A DNA stretch of 64,000 bases, taken from contig JAKOGH010000685.1 of the NCBI GenBank assembly GCA_024811115.1, positions 1 through 64,000 of the forward strand, in the 5' to 3' direction. Below are positions 32,198 to 43,647 of this stretch, piece after piece. Within the stretch, counting starts at the first letter, position 1. The number at the start of each line of letters is the position of its first letter. The stretch comes from Terana coerulea (taxonomy: Eukaryota > Basidiomycota > Agaricomycetes > Polyporales > Phanerochaetaceae). The notes below the pieces were generated by a model. The model was not told the DNA's origin. It worked only from the letters and a program-made list of their open reading frames with translations, and did not search any database. A program made the position numbers and the translations under genes.

Positions 32198-33183
32198 TTT
32201 GGAATACCTTTATATGCGATGGTACGTGGTGTTCAATATTCGTGTTCTTCGCTGTTGACATTCTTTGATAGGATTAGCCTTGCTGCAGTGCTCAATACAT
32301 GTCTATGCTCAGAACGATTACAGCAGTGGCAACGGAGTGTGAAACTGCCACAGCTTTACCTTTCTCGTGAACTTTGCTAAGAGAGCGGACTGCCGCTAAC
32401 TCGATTAACGTGACCTACAGCAGTTCCGACTGCGACTCTCCCTGGCGTCGAGCGCCGAGATTGTATATGCTGCTCGGAATCGACTCTTCAGGCCTTCACG
32501 TGGATCATCATAGACGGTTGCCCTGGGGTGTCAGGTGAGATTATTTCTGCTGTTCCGTATCCAAAGTTCTCAAGCTCCGTCCGCCAATTTGCTCAAGCCT
32601 CGTTTCTTGGCGTTATCTAGCCTCGTTGCAGAAGACTACATATTTTCACTGCTTGGTCCAACAGCTCGTTGTCTATTTCCCACTGCACGCCACCGAAGGC
32701 TTCCTCATGTGGGCTAGATCATTGTGGCGGCGCCCGCGTCAATGCTCCGGTCGCACGACTAACTGTATTGAATCGGCATGACGTTCACCGACGGAGGAAT
32801 TCTATGAAGGCTGGTGTTGACTTGGTGGTTCACCATTATTTTTGCACTCAACGCAAGTATGTGGTTGTCACCATAGTTCTGCTCGGTTCGAAGGCCCTGT
32901 CTCGGTTGCCGACGGAGCTTCTGCCTTTGGAGCGCCACCACTGAACTGGCACTCGGTCATACCCTTGATGCGGCCGGACTCCTTTGGACGGCCCTGTGCG
33001 TATCCGTGTTTCTCCCTGCCGTCACTTATCTGAAATTCGAGCTTATCTCCTTACTCACAGGAGTTGGCCGTGAGCGAACCGCTGATACCGCGTCTGTATG
33101 GGAACGCTCCTATCACATATAAGACCTCCGTCCACCGCGCATGCTCTACGGGATAGCCGTGCTCTAGGTGCGCAACACCTATC
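32198..33183. other. Intergenic with promoter of the amine oxidase
   Basis: No gene was seen. A TATAAG box at 33118-33123 lies about 60 bases before the ATG at 33184. Confidence 0.5.
33118..33123 (+). promoter_or_regulatory. TATA box of the amine oxidase gene
   Basis: TATAAG lies about 60 bases upstream of the predicted start codon. Confidence 0.45.
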
Positions 33184-35290
33184 ATGATCTCCTTCGCGTT
33201 CTCGCTGTTCTTGGCCTATCTGGCTCTGCCGGTGTTCACTCTACCTGTCGACTTCGATGCCCAGATTCCATTCCCGCTTCGCGCAACGAGAAGAGTACGC
33301 GGGTTCTCGTTCTTGGCGGTGGCGTCGCAGGTATCACTGCGGCACATGCCCTTCACCAACGGGGCATTAAAGACTTCATCGTGGTGGAAGCACGGGAAGA
33401 ACTAGGCGGGCGCATGATGAGCCATTCGTTTGGTGCCCCTGGCCACCAGTTCACCGTCGAGCTTGGCGCGAATTGGGTGCAGGGTACTCAAAGTGGCGAA
33501 GGTCCCGAGAATCCGATATGGACATTGGCGAAGAAGCACCGTCTCAAGACAGAGTTCAGCACATATTTTGATGGGCTAAGTGAGTCATAACCATAGTCCA
33601 GCATAGTCCCTATTATTGTTCGCCTCGTTGACTGTAGTACAGCTACATACGATGAGAACGGGCAGGTTGACTATCTTGATGTTGTGGACGAGGCCGCAGA
33701 CAACTTCGACCGCCTGATTGCTTCTGCTGGTAATGCACTACACTACAGTATGCTCTCATTCCTCCTACTGACTAAACATGCCAGGTTGGCGGGTGCCGAA
33801 AGGCCTTGTGGACGCCAGTGCGCGTACCGGATATTCGTTAACAGGTTCTCAGCCTCGAACGGCTCATGAAATGGTCGCTGAATATTATCAGGTATTGTGC
33901 CAGTTTTTGACTATACAGCCTAGGTACTCACTGGCGTTCTTCGATCCAGTTCGACTGGGAGTTCACTACATCACCAGAAGAGTCGTCGTGGGTGGCTTCC
34001 GCTTGGGTACGTTCTGTTGATACCAACCATGCTCTGGTGGCGTCAGCTTAACCTTGGCTTGGGGATGCCCTAGTATTTTTACTGATGAATTTTATGGTAC
34101 GGGACCTTATCATCTCCTACCGTAATTTGACTTTTTCAGAATAACAACTACACCTTTTCTACCTTCTCCGAAGAGAACGCCATGTCGATCGACCCGAGGG
34201 GTTTCAAGACCGTGGTGCAGGCAGAAGCGGCGACCTTTATACGACATGGCCAGCTGCGTCTGAACTCAACCGTCAGAGTGATCTCGTACTCGGCGAACGG
34301 AGTACGAGTTACTTTGGCGGATGGGCAGACACTGACTGCGGAATATCTCATATGTACCTTTAGGTGCGCACAAAAAAATCCGGCAGTGCTAATTTTCAAC
34401 CTGATGACAGCGGGCGTGCGTCGAAAGTCTCGGGGTTCTACAGCATCAGGATGTGCTCTTCGAGCCTCCGCTTCCATCCTGGAAGCAGGAGGCCATCCAC
34501 AGCATGACTATGGTATGCTGAGCCTCTGCCTTCCCGATCCTCTAACTCACTAACGTCTCGGAACAGGGTGTCTACACCAAGATATTTTTGCAATTTCCTG
34601 AGAAGTTCTGGTTCGACACAGAGGTAGGCATATGCGCTGTCTGCGCGCTTACTATAGTCTAACATCGTGTTTCATCCTCAGGCTGGTCTGTATGCTGACC
34701 GAGAACGCGGGCGTTACCCTGTCTGGCAAAGCCTCGACCACCCGAAGTTCCTCCCGGGTTCCCGCATACTCTTTGGCACTGTCACTGTAAGCTAACTACG
34801 CACTTTCATGACCTGCTGCCTCATGTGCCGCTAGGGAGCCCACTCGCGTCGTATAGACGCACTGCCCAAGGACCAAGTCCTCTCCGAAGCGCTCTCCGTT
34901 CTCTCAAGCATGTTCCCCAACGTGACAATCCCGGAGCCTTTAGACTTCTACTTCAAATCTTGGAGTTCCGACCCGCTGTACCGAGGCTCCTACGCTACCT
35001 GGCCTCCTGCGTTCCTCCCTGAGCATCATTCGAATTTGCGGGCGGACGTTGACGGCAAGGTGTGGTTCGCTTCCGAGGCGACCAGCAAGTACCATTTCGG
35101 TTAGTTCATCTCATGCTCGTCAATGAGGCCATATCAGAGGCTGACCCTGGGCCTAGGATACCTGCAAGGCGCATACTTCGAGGGTCGTAATATTGGCCGT
35201 ACTGTCGCTGAATGCATCAAGCACGGCAGCTGCGTTGGTTTGGAGCACGTCGAGCATGTGAAGAACGCACGACCTTATGGTGACGATTAA
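33184..35290 (+). CDS. Secreted flavin-containing polyamine oxidase
   Basis: The N-terminus MISFAFSLFLAYLALPVFTL is a signal peptide. The Rossmann dinucleotide-binding motif VLVLGGGVAGITAAHAL is followed by FIVVEAREELGGRM and ELGANWVQG, which mark the FAD-dependent monoamine/polyamine oxidase family. Later exons carry FDWEFTTSPEESSWVASAW, VYTKIFLQFPEKFWF and the second FAD-contact region VWFASEATSKYHFGYLQGA. The reaction is oxidation of secondary amines such as spermidine, releasing hydrogen peroxide. At least eight introns of about 50-70 nt can be placed (one near 34016-34138 is longer). Corrections are needed near 33280 (between signal peptide and FAD motif) and 34431 (GGGG run). The extracellular location is inferred from the signal peptide. 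Confidence 0.8.
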
Positions 35291-36070
35291 CGTCTTCGCG
35301 ATGGTGAACGTGTATGATTTGTACTATATTCAGCCTGTTTTATATGCTATGATGGATTCAATTGTTTAACATCTACGGCGTACCGCCGCCCGCCCACCAC
35401 GTTTCTAGGCTTTTGGTCTTCGACTGCCCGTTTACATAACTCCTGGTGAGCAGCTCCCATCACGACAGGTTGACCCGCAAGATGTGTAGCTGACAACTCT
35501 TTATCTGTAGTTGGGCTCGTTCCAGGGGAAGGGTCAACAGACGAGCGAAGCTTCATGGCCGCAACGTCGCATTTGAGCGGCTGGCGAAGAGGCGCTTGGT
35601 CGGTATTCGTCTGACTATAGTATGTATTGTATTTCTATCGCTTGCACAAACGTAGTCTCACACGATGTCTAAACACTTGGAAGCGAGCATAGCATTGCTT
35701 CATTGCCGTGATCTTCCGGTATTGTTCTCTTGGGCTTAAGGTGGAGGTTGAGGTACGGTCCTTGTGTGCCTGTCAACAATTGTGAATGAGACGCTGGGCC
35801 CGTTGCCTCTTTACCATTACGATCGGGCTATATCATCGATGCGATACGCTCGTTGTTGGACGAGTACACCTCCGTCCTTTTCATCGCACATCCGCTGCAC
35901 CCCGAACAGTACCGCTCAGACTCTCCGGAACTCAGCGCAGAGGAGACTGCTGTGATTCGACAGTCAACTGTGAGCAACTTTCCAATCCCATGTGCAAATT
36001 CCAGTGACAGCTCACGCGCTCACAAACAGGTGTTTGTATTGGCAGAGCCTGCCTCGGTACTGTGCCTGCG
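35291..36070. other. Intergenic with an orphan coding-like segment
   Basis: At about 35833-35968 the plus strand is open with convincing codon use (YIIDAIRSLLDEYTSVLFIA, then HPLHPEQYRSDSPELSAEE) and is followed by a GTGAGC donor and a CAG acceptor at about 36030. A related frame just upstream gives ETLGPLPLYHYDRA. There is no ATG in frame. It could be an exon of an unrecognised gene, an upstream exon of the NACHT gene, or a relic. Confidence 0.35.
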
Positions 36071-39000
36071 ATGGCGTCGGGTGCTCGGGATTCCAGCAGT
36101 GTGCTTGTATTTCAGCCGCATACAATCAAGCTCCCAAATAAAGCCTTCCAGCAGGCCTTGGAGGAACATTGCGCTGCACTCAGTGCTGAAGACAAGCAGC
36201 TCTGGGCTGGAGCCGACATCGACCAAATGATAGAAGAAGTCAAGACCATAAGCCAACATCATAGAAACGGACGGATGTGTCGTCTCAGCAATGCTTTCGT
36301 CGGATTCATAGATAATCTGCAAGGGTTCTTCGAGCTGATCGACTCAGTGGTCTCCAGTTGTCCAGAGATCGCGAAAACGGTGTGGGGAATATTGGTCTTG
36401 GTGATGAAGGTGCGCTCTTCTATATCTCTTTTTCTTGAAAGACTTTGACGGAGATTTGCCTCCTTTAGCTCGTCAAGAAATTTGTGCGCTTTTTCGATAA
36501 AGTCGCAGATACTCTAGAGAACATTTCCCAAGATTTGAAGTACTACAACGATTATGCGACTAAACTATACCCTGACTGGAACGACGTTACCGAGGTACGT
36601 ACGATGATGAAACTTGCCGGAGACCTGGTTTTAAGAACTACCTGCGCTCTAGGCCCTAACGAAGACGTACCACTGTGTCTTGAATTCCTTGACTCTCGTA
36701 TACAAGACGGTCAGACGCAATGACGGCAAAAATTGACGTACGAACCGCGCTCTTCAGCTTCATCTACTCACTCACTCCTCGCGCAGATGTCCTTACAGTT
36801 GCCCTGAAATCTCTTCATCAAAGCAAGGAGTTTGACAAGATCGAGGCTGAGTCGGCGAAACGGCGGAACGAGACTAAGAGGGAAGTGGACCATGCTGAGA
36901 ATTGGTACAGAAGAGTTAGTGCGTATTGATACTTTTTTATCCAGTCAAATCTGATCTCATGAAGCCGCTTAGAGTCGTTCACCAGAAAGATTGAGCAACT
37001 TGTGGATTCGAATATGCGAGAAAATCATAGAGATCTGCTCAAGAAGCCCGCCCCTGGCTCCGGTGCCGGTGCTTGGTTACTTGAATCATTCGAATTTCGT
37101 CACTGGCTGGCGGTGACGGGCTTGTCCAGCTCGAATACTTTGTGGTGCAGTGGAAAAGGTAACGCCCACTCTATGCATTCTCGCGACTGAAATGTGAGCG
37201 CTGAACGAGCTTCATAGCTGGCTGTGGCAAGACAGTGTTATCGTGGGTACCGCTCGTGTCACCCAAGCGGGTTCCGCTATGACGTTGCCTGACAGGTCAA
37301 TCGTGGTGCAGCATCTGCTCGATACGGCTCGGGCGGATCCTGCTATGGGCGTCGCATATTACTATTGCGGCGTCACCTATGGTTCCAAATCCCGGGCCCT
37401 CAGATGCGATATGGTGTTGGCCGACATACTACATCAGCTGATGCAGCAACTACGGGCGATGGGTACACACACGAAATTCCTTGCGGATCTTGCAGCCAAA
37501 TATCTCGACCGCGCTCCGTACAGTTCAGCCACCTTGATGGAGCTCATTCAGGCCATTCTATCCGCTGTCGAAAGTCGTACAACATACATCGTTCTGGATG
37601 GTTTGGACGAGGCGCCCCCTGAGGAGGCAAAAGAGATACTGCACGTCATCGACCGTCTGATGTGCTCGCTGTGCCATGGGCGCCTGAAATGCTTGCTATT
37701 TAGCCAGGATGTTGAGACTATCCGGACCGTCCTACGTAATCGGCCGCAGATCAAGCTCGAGCAGTATACGACTAACATCAATACAGACATCAACGCTTTT
37801 GTCAAGAACTACTTGAACGATCGCAATGTCAACGAACGCGCATACTGGAACGACACGAATTTGAAGGAGCAGATCCGACGGGTAGTCTGCGATAACGCGG
37901 ACGCAACGTGAGCGTGGTGCCTGTATTTCTGCTGATTGTCGATGACTTACAGGACGAGTAGGTTTTCATGGGCAGTGCAGCGCATTCAAAAAATATGCGA
38001 CTTACAGACCAGACACGACATCCAGGTGTCACTCCACGGGATCCCGCAGTTACCCGATCTACGAACAGCGTATCGACGAAATATCGCAGAAATTATGGCG
38101 CTTCCGGCAGTGCGACGTAAGAGGGCCCTTGCCACTCTACAATGGGTCCTCGGTGCAGCTCATAAACTCACTCTCACCGAAGTGGCAGAGCTAGTCGCGG
38201 CGCAGGAGATGTTGAAGAGTACAGACGGATGGTGCCAGGAACTTGTCGCGGACCCACAAAGCCTAGTCGACGACTGCAAACGCTTCTGTGTCAGTATATC
38301 TGGGCATATCGCCTTCTCTCATGCATCGGTGGCGCAATTCTTGGAAGATTATGGCGGTCGTCATTTTGATTGTCCCCATGATTATCTTGTTGCAGGCTCA
38401 GCGCGGCGGCTCCAGAAACATCTTGCAGACCAGTGCGAGGACATCCTGTACTGCGCCGATAGGCGGTGGTCGAAAGGATCACCCAACTTGAAGCTCGAAA
38501 ACAAAGCTGTCAAGTACTGCATGCTATCCCGCAACTATCACCGCGATATGTCCTACGACTCCGGTAGCAGCGACGCTTCCGATGCCGATCTGCAAGATAC
38601 GGTGTATCGCGGCGAAGTTATGGATATGGAACCGGATTGGGGGCGGTGGCCATGCAACTGCACTCCTCAGACAATCCTGAATTATGTGAGCATGCGTACG
38701 CGTCTTCATATTCCTTACGGGCTAATCTGCGATTTGGCAGAACCTTGCCGACGAAAAAGTGCCTGAGGACATGCTCTCCGTGGAACCAGAGGTGCAGCGA
38801 TGGTTTAAGTCGCGTAGCCTAGACTTCCGCGGAGCCGCTAGAGCAAGCGAGGTTGCGGACTTTTTCGAGCGTTCACTTGGTGCAAAGCTCAAGTTCAAAA
38901 CTATCAACGCACTTATTGCTCACGTGTTGCCGGAGGCCGGTCGAGAGGGCGTTACCATCTTCCAAATGGACCAACTCCATCGGTTCGTTACAGGGCAGAA

Positions 39001-39325
39001 GGACGCACATGAGTCTTTCCTCAGCGAATGCCCCTCTGGCTGTACGAACGAGCAACAAACCGCCAAGCTCCTCATGGACAACGGCTTCTCTAAACCATCG
39101 CAAGGCTCGGTCACGAAGTTCGTACAGAGGTATTTCGACCAGCTACTCGCCGGGCCGGCAGGACCCCAGGTCGGCATCGCAGAACTTCGGTTAGATGGAT
39201 ACATCCGGGCATGTCTTGCGCTACAGGTTCTTCGGGATCGGTTTGGTAGCAACGCAACTGAGGAGGGTGTGCTCATTGTCCCAACGTTGGACGACCTATT
39301 GGACATAGTTCTGGAAACTTCGTAA
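36071..39325 (+). CDS. STAND/NACHT NTPase (fungal NOD-like receptor type)
   Basis: The first exon (36071-36409) encodes an all-helical N-terminal region with FQQALEEHCAALSAEDKQLW, as in N-terminal domains of fungal STAND proteins. The P-loop GKAGCGKTVLS is assembled across an intron at about 37160-37217, and a Walker B LDGLDEAP lies in YIVLDGLDEAPPEEAK. The NTPase is followed by a winged-helix-like stretch LATLQWVLGAAHKLTLTEVA and IAFSHASVAQFL. An intron at about 38684-38740 joins this to a C-terminal region of about 190 residues (ADFFERSLGAKLKFKTINAL, then LLMDNGFSKPSQGSV) with no ankyrin, WD or TPR pattern. Such proteins are thought to be self/non-self sensors. The exons between 36595 and 36930 are uncertain. 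Confidence 0.8.
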
Positions 39326-39964
39326 TGGTCCGGTCATATCATGTATTGCTCACGACGCCATTTCCCTGGTTTTACTTCTCAGATCTCAGCTTTCGTAGTC
39401 GACTGTTGCTACACGACTTGGTCTTTATATCTCGCTTTGATTCCTATACCGCTAGTATCCCTTTCCCTCGATGTCGTGCTATTCTCTCGTGTTTTCTATT
39501 TGCTGTCGTCGTTATATCTGTGATCTGAGCTGTCACGTTGGAACTGATTGCACATGCACGTCTGTACTACTTTTGCGGCCGGTGTCTATGTGAGCTATGT
39601 GGCGGAGTCCATGACACCGTCGAAGCAGCTCGCTGAGACGACAAATTCATCATGTTCCAGATTGTACTGAAGATTAAATACTAGTACGCGTTCCCTGACT
39701 CGCGGCGCGTACATATACACGGTAGTGACATTGCCGAAAAACTCACAGAAGCAGGCTAGCGATCTCGAGTAAACCGCAATAAGACATGTGTTTGTATTGT
39801 GTACATGCTACAGTGGGTGATACATTAATGCATTACGGATTACATCGCGCAAAGGCCATATCCAAACGTCTACCTTCATTTAATCATATATGGGTGCTTT
39901 CACCTCTTACAATTCAGCTCGTCTATCATATAACATGTCAGTACCGTCAACGTCGGGCGCAGTA
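39326..39964. other. Convergent intergenic region, no gene seen
   Basis: The stretch lies between the 3' ends of the NACHT and cytidylyltransferase genes. Confidence 0.5.
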
Positions 39965-41830
39965 CTATTTCGCGGCACGACCCACCTGGTCCGCACCCGC
40001 CTTCTCCTCCTTCTGCGCCGCCGCCGGCCCGTCTTTCGCGGGCAGCGCGCCGGTGTCGTGGGTCGGGCTTTCTGGCCGGCTAACCGCGCGACTGGCGGCG
40101 ACGCTGCCCGCCCGGCTCGGGTTCGCGCTCTCGTCCCAGTCGCTGCCCTCGGCCATGAGCTGGTGCATGCCCATCTTGGCGAGCTTCTTGTCGAAGGCGC
40201 GGTGCCGGTAGCCGTTCACGAGGCGCGCGAGCAGGTCCGACGTCGAGATGCCCGGCGTGCGGCGTGTGGGCAGGAATTTGCCTATGTGCGAAGACAGGTC
40301 AGGAACCGAGGAGCCTGCAGGAGAATGGGAGCGCCGTACCTTTCATCTTGCATAGGGAGTAGACGTCGTCGTGCCCTGCGCTTCCATATGGATCGACGTC
40401 GTGGGCGACATAGTCAATCTTATACTGTGATAGAGGTGAGTAAAAACTGTATTATCACGACCACGAGGAAAGCGTCCACCTTCTCCAAGAAAGCTGCGTC
40501 GATAATCCAAGGCGCCTCTGGTACCACCTCGTCAATCCAGCGGCAGTGACGAACTGACTCACACCTGCACAGCAATGTATTAGCATAATGCCACGACGAA
40601 GATCAGATACGTACCGTTCCGCGTGTGTCATGACCGGTCTGTTCTTGTGCGCTTCACACTGCTCGTCCGAGTTCACGCCCACGAGGAGATACACGCCGGG
40701 TGTCCATTCGCCGTCGTCGGTCTCTGGGGGAACGGAGGGGAAGGCGAGCTTGGCTTGCCGCAGCTGCAGCGCGTGGCTAAGGGATGCGAGTTATACGGTC
40801 ACGTTTCATGTGAGGGGACGGAAGAGAGCCGCACCCAAAGTGAAATAAGTCGTATACACCTGCAAACGACGAGCAAGTTAGATCGCGCTCATTTTCAGGG
40901 GATAGACTTCAGAAAAAATGTGTGGAGGTTAAGCAAAACTATACACTGCTCACGGGCGACTTGGTTGAGAACGAGAGGTATAGAATGCGTCTCGTGGAGT
41001 GATCATTCAACAATCAAAAACATTACTCACCATCTGCATATATGCGCACGGGACGCTGGTTTTCAGGCTCGTTGATCTTATAAACCTTGTCCCCCACTTT
41101 ACAGCCTGGCCCGTCAATCATCTATACAGCAAGATAAGCAGCAGAGCAGGGCAAGACGCGATACGGGTCTTACCTCTTGGAACCATGCGTGAATATCTTC
41201 AGGAGTAAGTTTCGCAGGATCGAAGGACAGAGGGTTGGTCATATGTGATCTGTTCGCGGGGGAAGGCTCCGTAGGACGAGAGGGGTGATTTGGCGTCGGA
41301 CGGTGCACAGGAGGAGAGCGCGAACTCCTGCGAGCAGTGCCGTGGGCTGCACTACCGCTTGCAAAGGATGGCCCAGTGGGTGAGGCAGGGGAGAGCGTAG
41401 ATGCAGATGAAGCGTAATGGTCCCTTCGATTCGCCAGTGTGGAAGAGTAATGGGTATCCGGACCTGCAGTCGCGCTGCTCTCAACATCTCCGTCATAGGT
41501 AGGCGAGTCTACGCCCTCATCGGACGATATTAGAGATGATGCAAGGACATGCCGCCTCCCTGTCCCTCCAGCAGCGGTCTTTGTGGTCGAGGACCGCGAG
41601 CGAGAATTGCTTGAGGGGTGTGCGGATGAAGCGGCCTGGACTGATATGGCGGACGCACTGCCATCCGTGAGCGGGTCATTGTCTTCTTCCGAGGCATCGT
41701 ATGCAGGCGAATCCAAAGGAGCATGGGAATTCATGTGTGAGCTGTGGGTGTGCTTACTTCCAAAAGACCGTTTGGAGGTGGTGGGCTTGGAAGTAGCGGG
41801 GGTGGTGGTAGCTGCAATCGGCGGGTCCAT
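39965..41830 (-). CDS. PCT1: Cholinephosphate cytidylyltransferase
   Basis: The first exon (41830-41174) encodes a Ser/Thr-rich N-terminal region, with the PRIYADG-type start of the catalytic domain in later exons. [20 protein letters not shown] contains the nucleotidyltransferase HxGH motif (HFGH). The codons for HFG and H are split by an intron at 40834-40777. SVRHCRWIDEVVPEAPWII and TPGISTSDLLARLV follow; the latter is the family's second signature. The tail is Ala/Ser-rich with a possible amphipathic part. The enzyme converts phosphocholine and CTP to CDP-choline, the controlling step of the Kennedy pathway. Exons 41830-41174, 41121-41031, 40859-40835 and 40776-40615 join in phase with no correction. 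Confidence 0.9.
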
Positions 41831-42522
41831 CCCTCAGAAACAGATATAGGGGGTCCGGAAGATGTCCTATACGTGACTGGCTTGTCACAGTTGGTGGTTA
41901 CGGATGGCAAGGGTCGGCTCAGCGGGCACTAATTTGCTAGCGATCAGATAGCAAAAGAAATCGAGACTTATTGCGAGCTTACCGAGGAACGTTCTCGAGC
42001 CGCAAAATCGTTTAAATAGCGACGGGGTCGTGTGTTCTCTCGTTGGCTCGTAAATAGTTCCGGAGAAGAAGAGAGGAAGGTGGTAAGGATCTGCAGAGTC
42101 CTCCGCTTGGGCTGGCAGCGAAATATGGAGAGCCGCGGGGGCGGGGACGCCCAATCGGGCCCATCTCTGGTTAGGGTTATGATGATGCTACCCACGTGCG
42201 GTGTCTGATTGGCACGGACAACGCCGAAGCGTCCTCTCACCTCTGTCGCCAGCTCTCCGTTCACGACTCTCCCCGTACGAGCGTATGTCAGGATATGAGT
42301 CTCATGCTCGAGAGAAACAAGGGGCGAAGGGACTACAGTAAATATTGGTGTAATTCAAAACTTGAGTACGTTTGTTTATGCGTCTTCTCCGTTACCCATC
42401 CTCAAATTCTTGCCCCTCCAGGACTTGGAAAAGTAGTACTTGGACAATTAAAGTTCATAGCGTTGCAGTATGCAATAATGCGTAAATCAACAAAATAGAG
42501 GGCACACGGACCAGCGAAGCAT
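41831..42522. other. Intergenic, no gene seen
   Basis: The stretch holds the upstream region of the cytidylyltransferase and the 3' region of the NADAR gene; no supported coding signal. Confidence 0.5.
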
Positions 42523-43300
42523 TCAACGATACCTGGAGGTCTCTTCACGTAGCCGATCTCTGAGTCTCATCAGGGCTTTACCTAGTTCATTTCTGCCCTG
42601 ACCATCATCACCAGCTCCCCAAAATGAATCAACCTACCAAACAAATTTCAGTCAAGGTACGTTGTCACAGTTATTTGGACCGAACTTACAGGGCTTGCCT
42701 CAATAATTTCCTTGGTTCCTGTTCCCAAAAGCATAGACTGTAACCTTGGATGCTGCCTGAACTTGGCATCCAAGATCATGTCCATGAGACCGACATTCAC
42801 ATCAAACCAGTCGCTGCGCTGGACCCTTCGCAGCCTCGTTGCTTCTTGCAAGGCTTCTCGTGGGTTTGGAAGCTTCCGTATCCGTTCGGCCAGATCTGGC
42901 CGATGGTCCAAGAACTTGTGCGCCTGGAACACTGGAGATGTGACGGTAAGCATGCTATAGTCTGAAAACCGTCATACGTTGCGCCACTTACGATGCTCGG
43001 CTGTTGAATAGGTCCTCCCGTTGTACCTGATGGAGTAAGGCGCAAAGTTCGTGAAGCTGCCGAAATACGTGAGCATTATTCTCGTATTAGTGACAGCTCA
43101 CTTGCTCGTAGTAGGGCTCATCTCTTTCGTAGAACGAGACTGGCTGCTCTCGCGTAGGAATGACCAGGTCCTCGTCGGGCATAGGGGGGATTACCGGCGC
43201 TGAAGCCTGCTTTAAGCATTAGCAGCCGATCCGATAATGTCGACATACCGTCGACGTCCATGTCAGTATATCCATGTTGCATGGTTCTGGCTCTTCGTCG
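42523..43300 (-). CDS. NADAR-domain (YbiA-like) protein
   Basis: Exons 43206-43106, 43056-42992, 42931-42690 and 42633-42523 are in phase; the first intron is a GC-AG intron (donor GCAAGT). Upstream coding continues to about 43300 but the true start is not certain. The joined protein carries YYDFTNFAPYSIRYNGRTY, then AEHLFQAHKFLDHRPDLAER and FWGAGDDGQGRNELGKALMR, in the order of the NADAR family. Known members include the riboflavin-pathway N-glycosidase YbiA and bacterial NADAR proteins that remove ADP-ribose from guanine in DNA. The substrate here is unknown. It is head to head with a PARP-domain gene, with roughly 350-450 bases between their starts, so co-regulation is plausible. Confidence 0.85.
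43057..43105 (-). other. GC-AG intron in the NADAR gene
   Basis: The donor is GCAAGT and the acceptor CAG, in a 49-nt intron. Only this splice keeps the phase and gives the family motif YYDFTNFAP; no GT donor does. Confidence 0.7.
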
Positions 43301-43647
43301 TATGCGGCGCGGTTCTGCTGGACGATATGTAGAGCTAGAGATACGATCTGTCAACCACATACACATAGTCGAAGTAGTACGGAGACGACGCACGCGAAGG
43401 GAGGAGCGCTTGAAGCGTGCGTAGCTGTAGGGTAAGTTTGATGCCTCGTGTCGGCCTCGCGCTATCCACTTCTCCGAAGGTTTTATCGTTCGTATTCTTG
43501 GTGTGTGATTTGCCGGGATTGTGACTGTTGGACACCACGCTGAAGGAGCCGAGTCAATGTGCTTGCGTGAACTTTATCCAGGTACTGTAAAGGACCATTC
43601 GGGATATAAACCCAGCATGCATCCCGCCTTCCCCACGAGTCGCCGCG

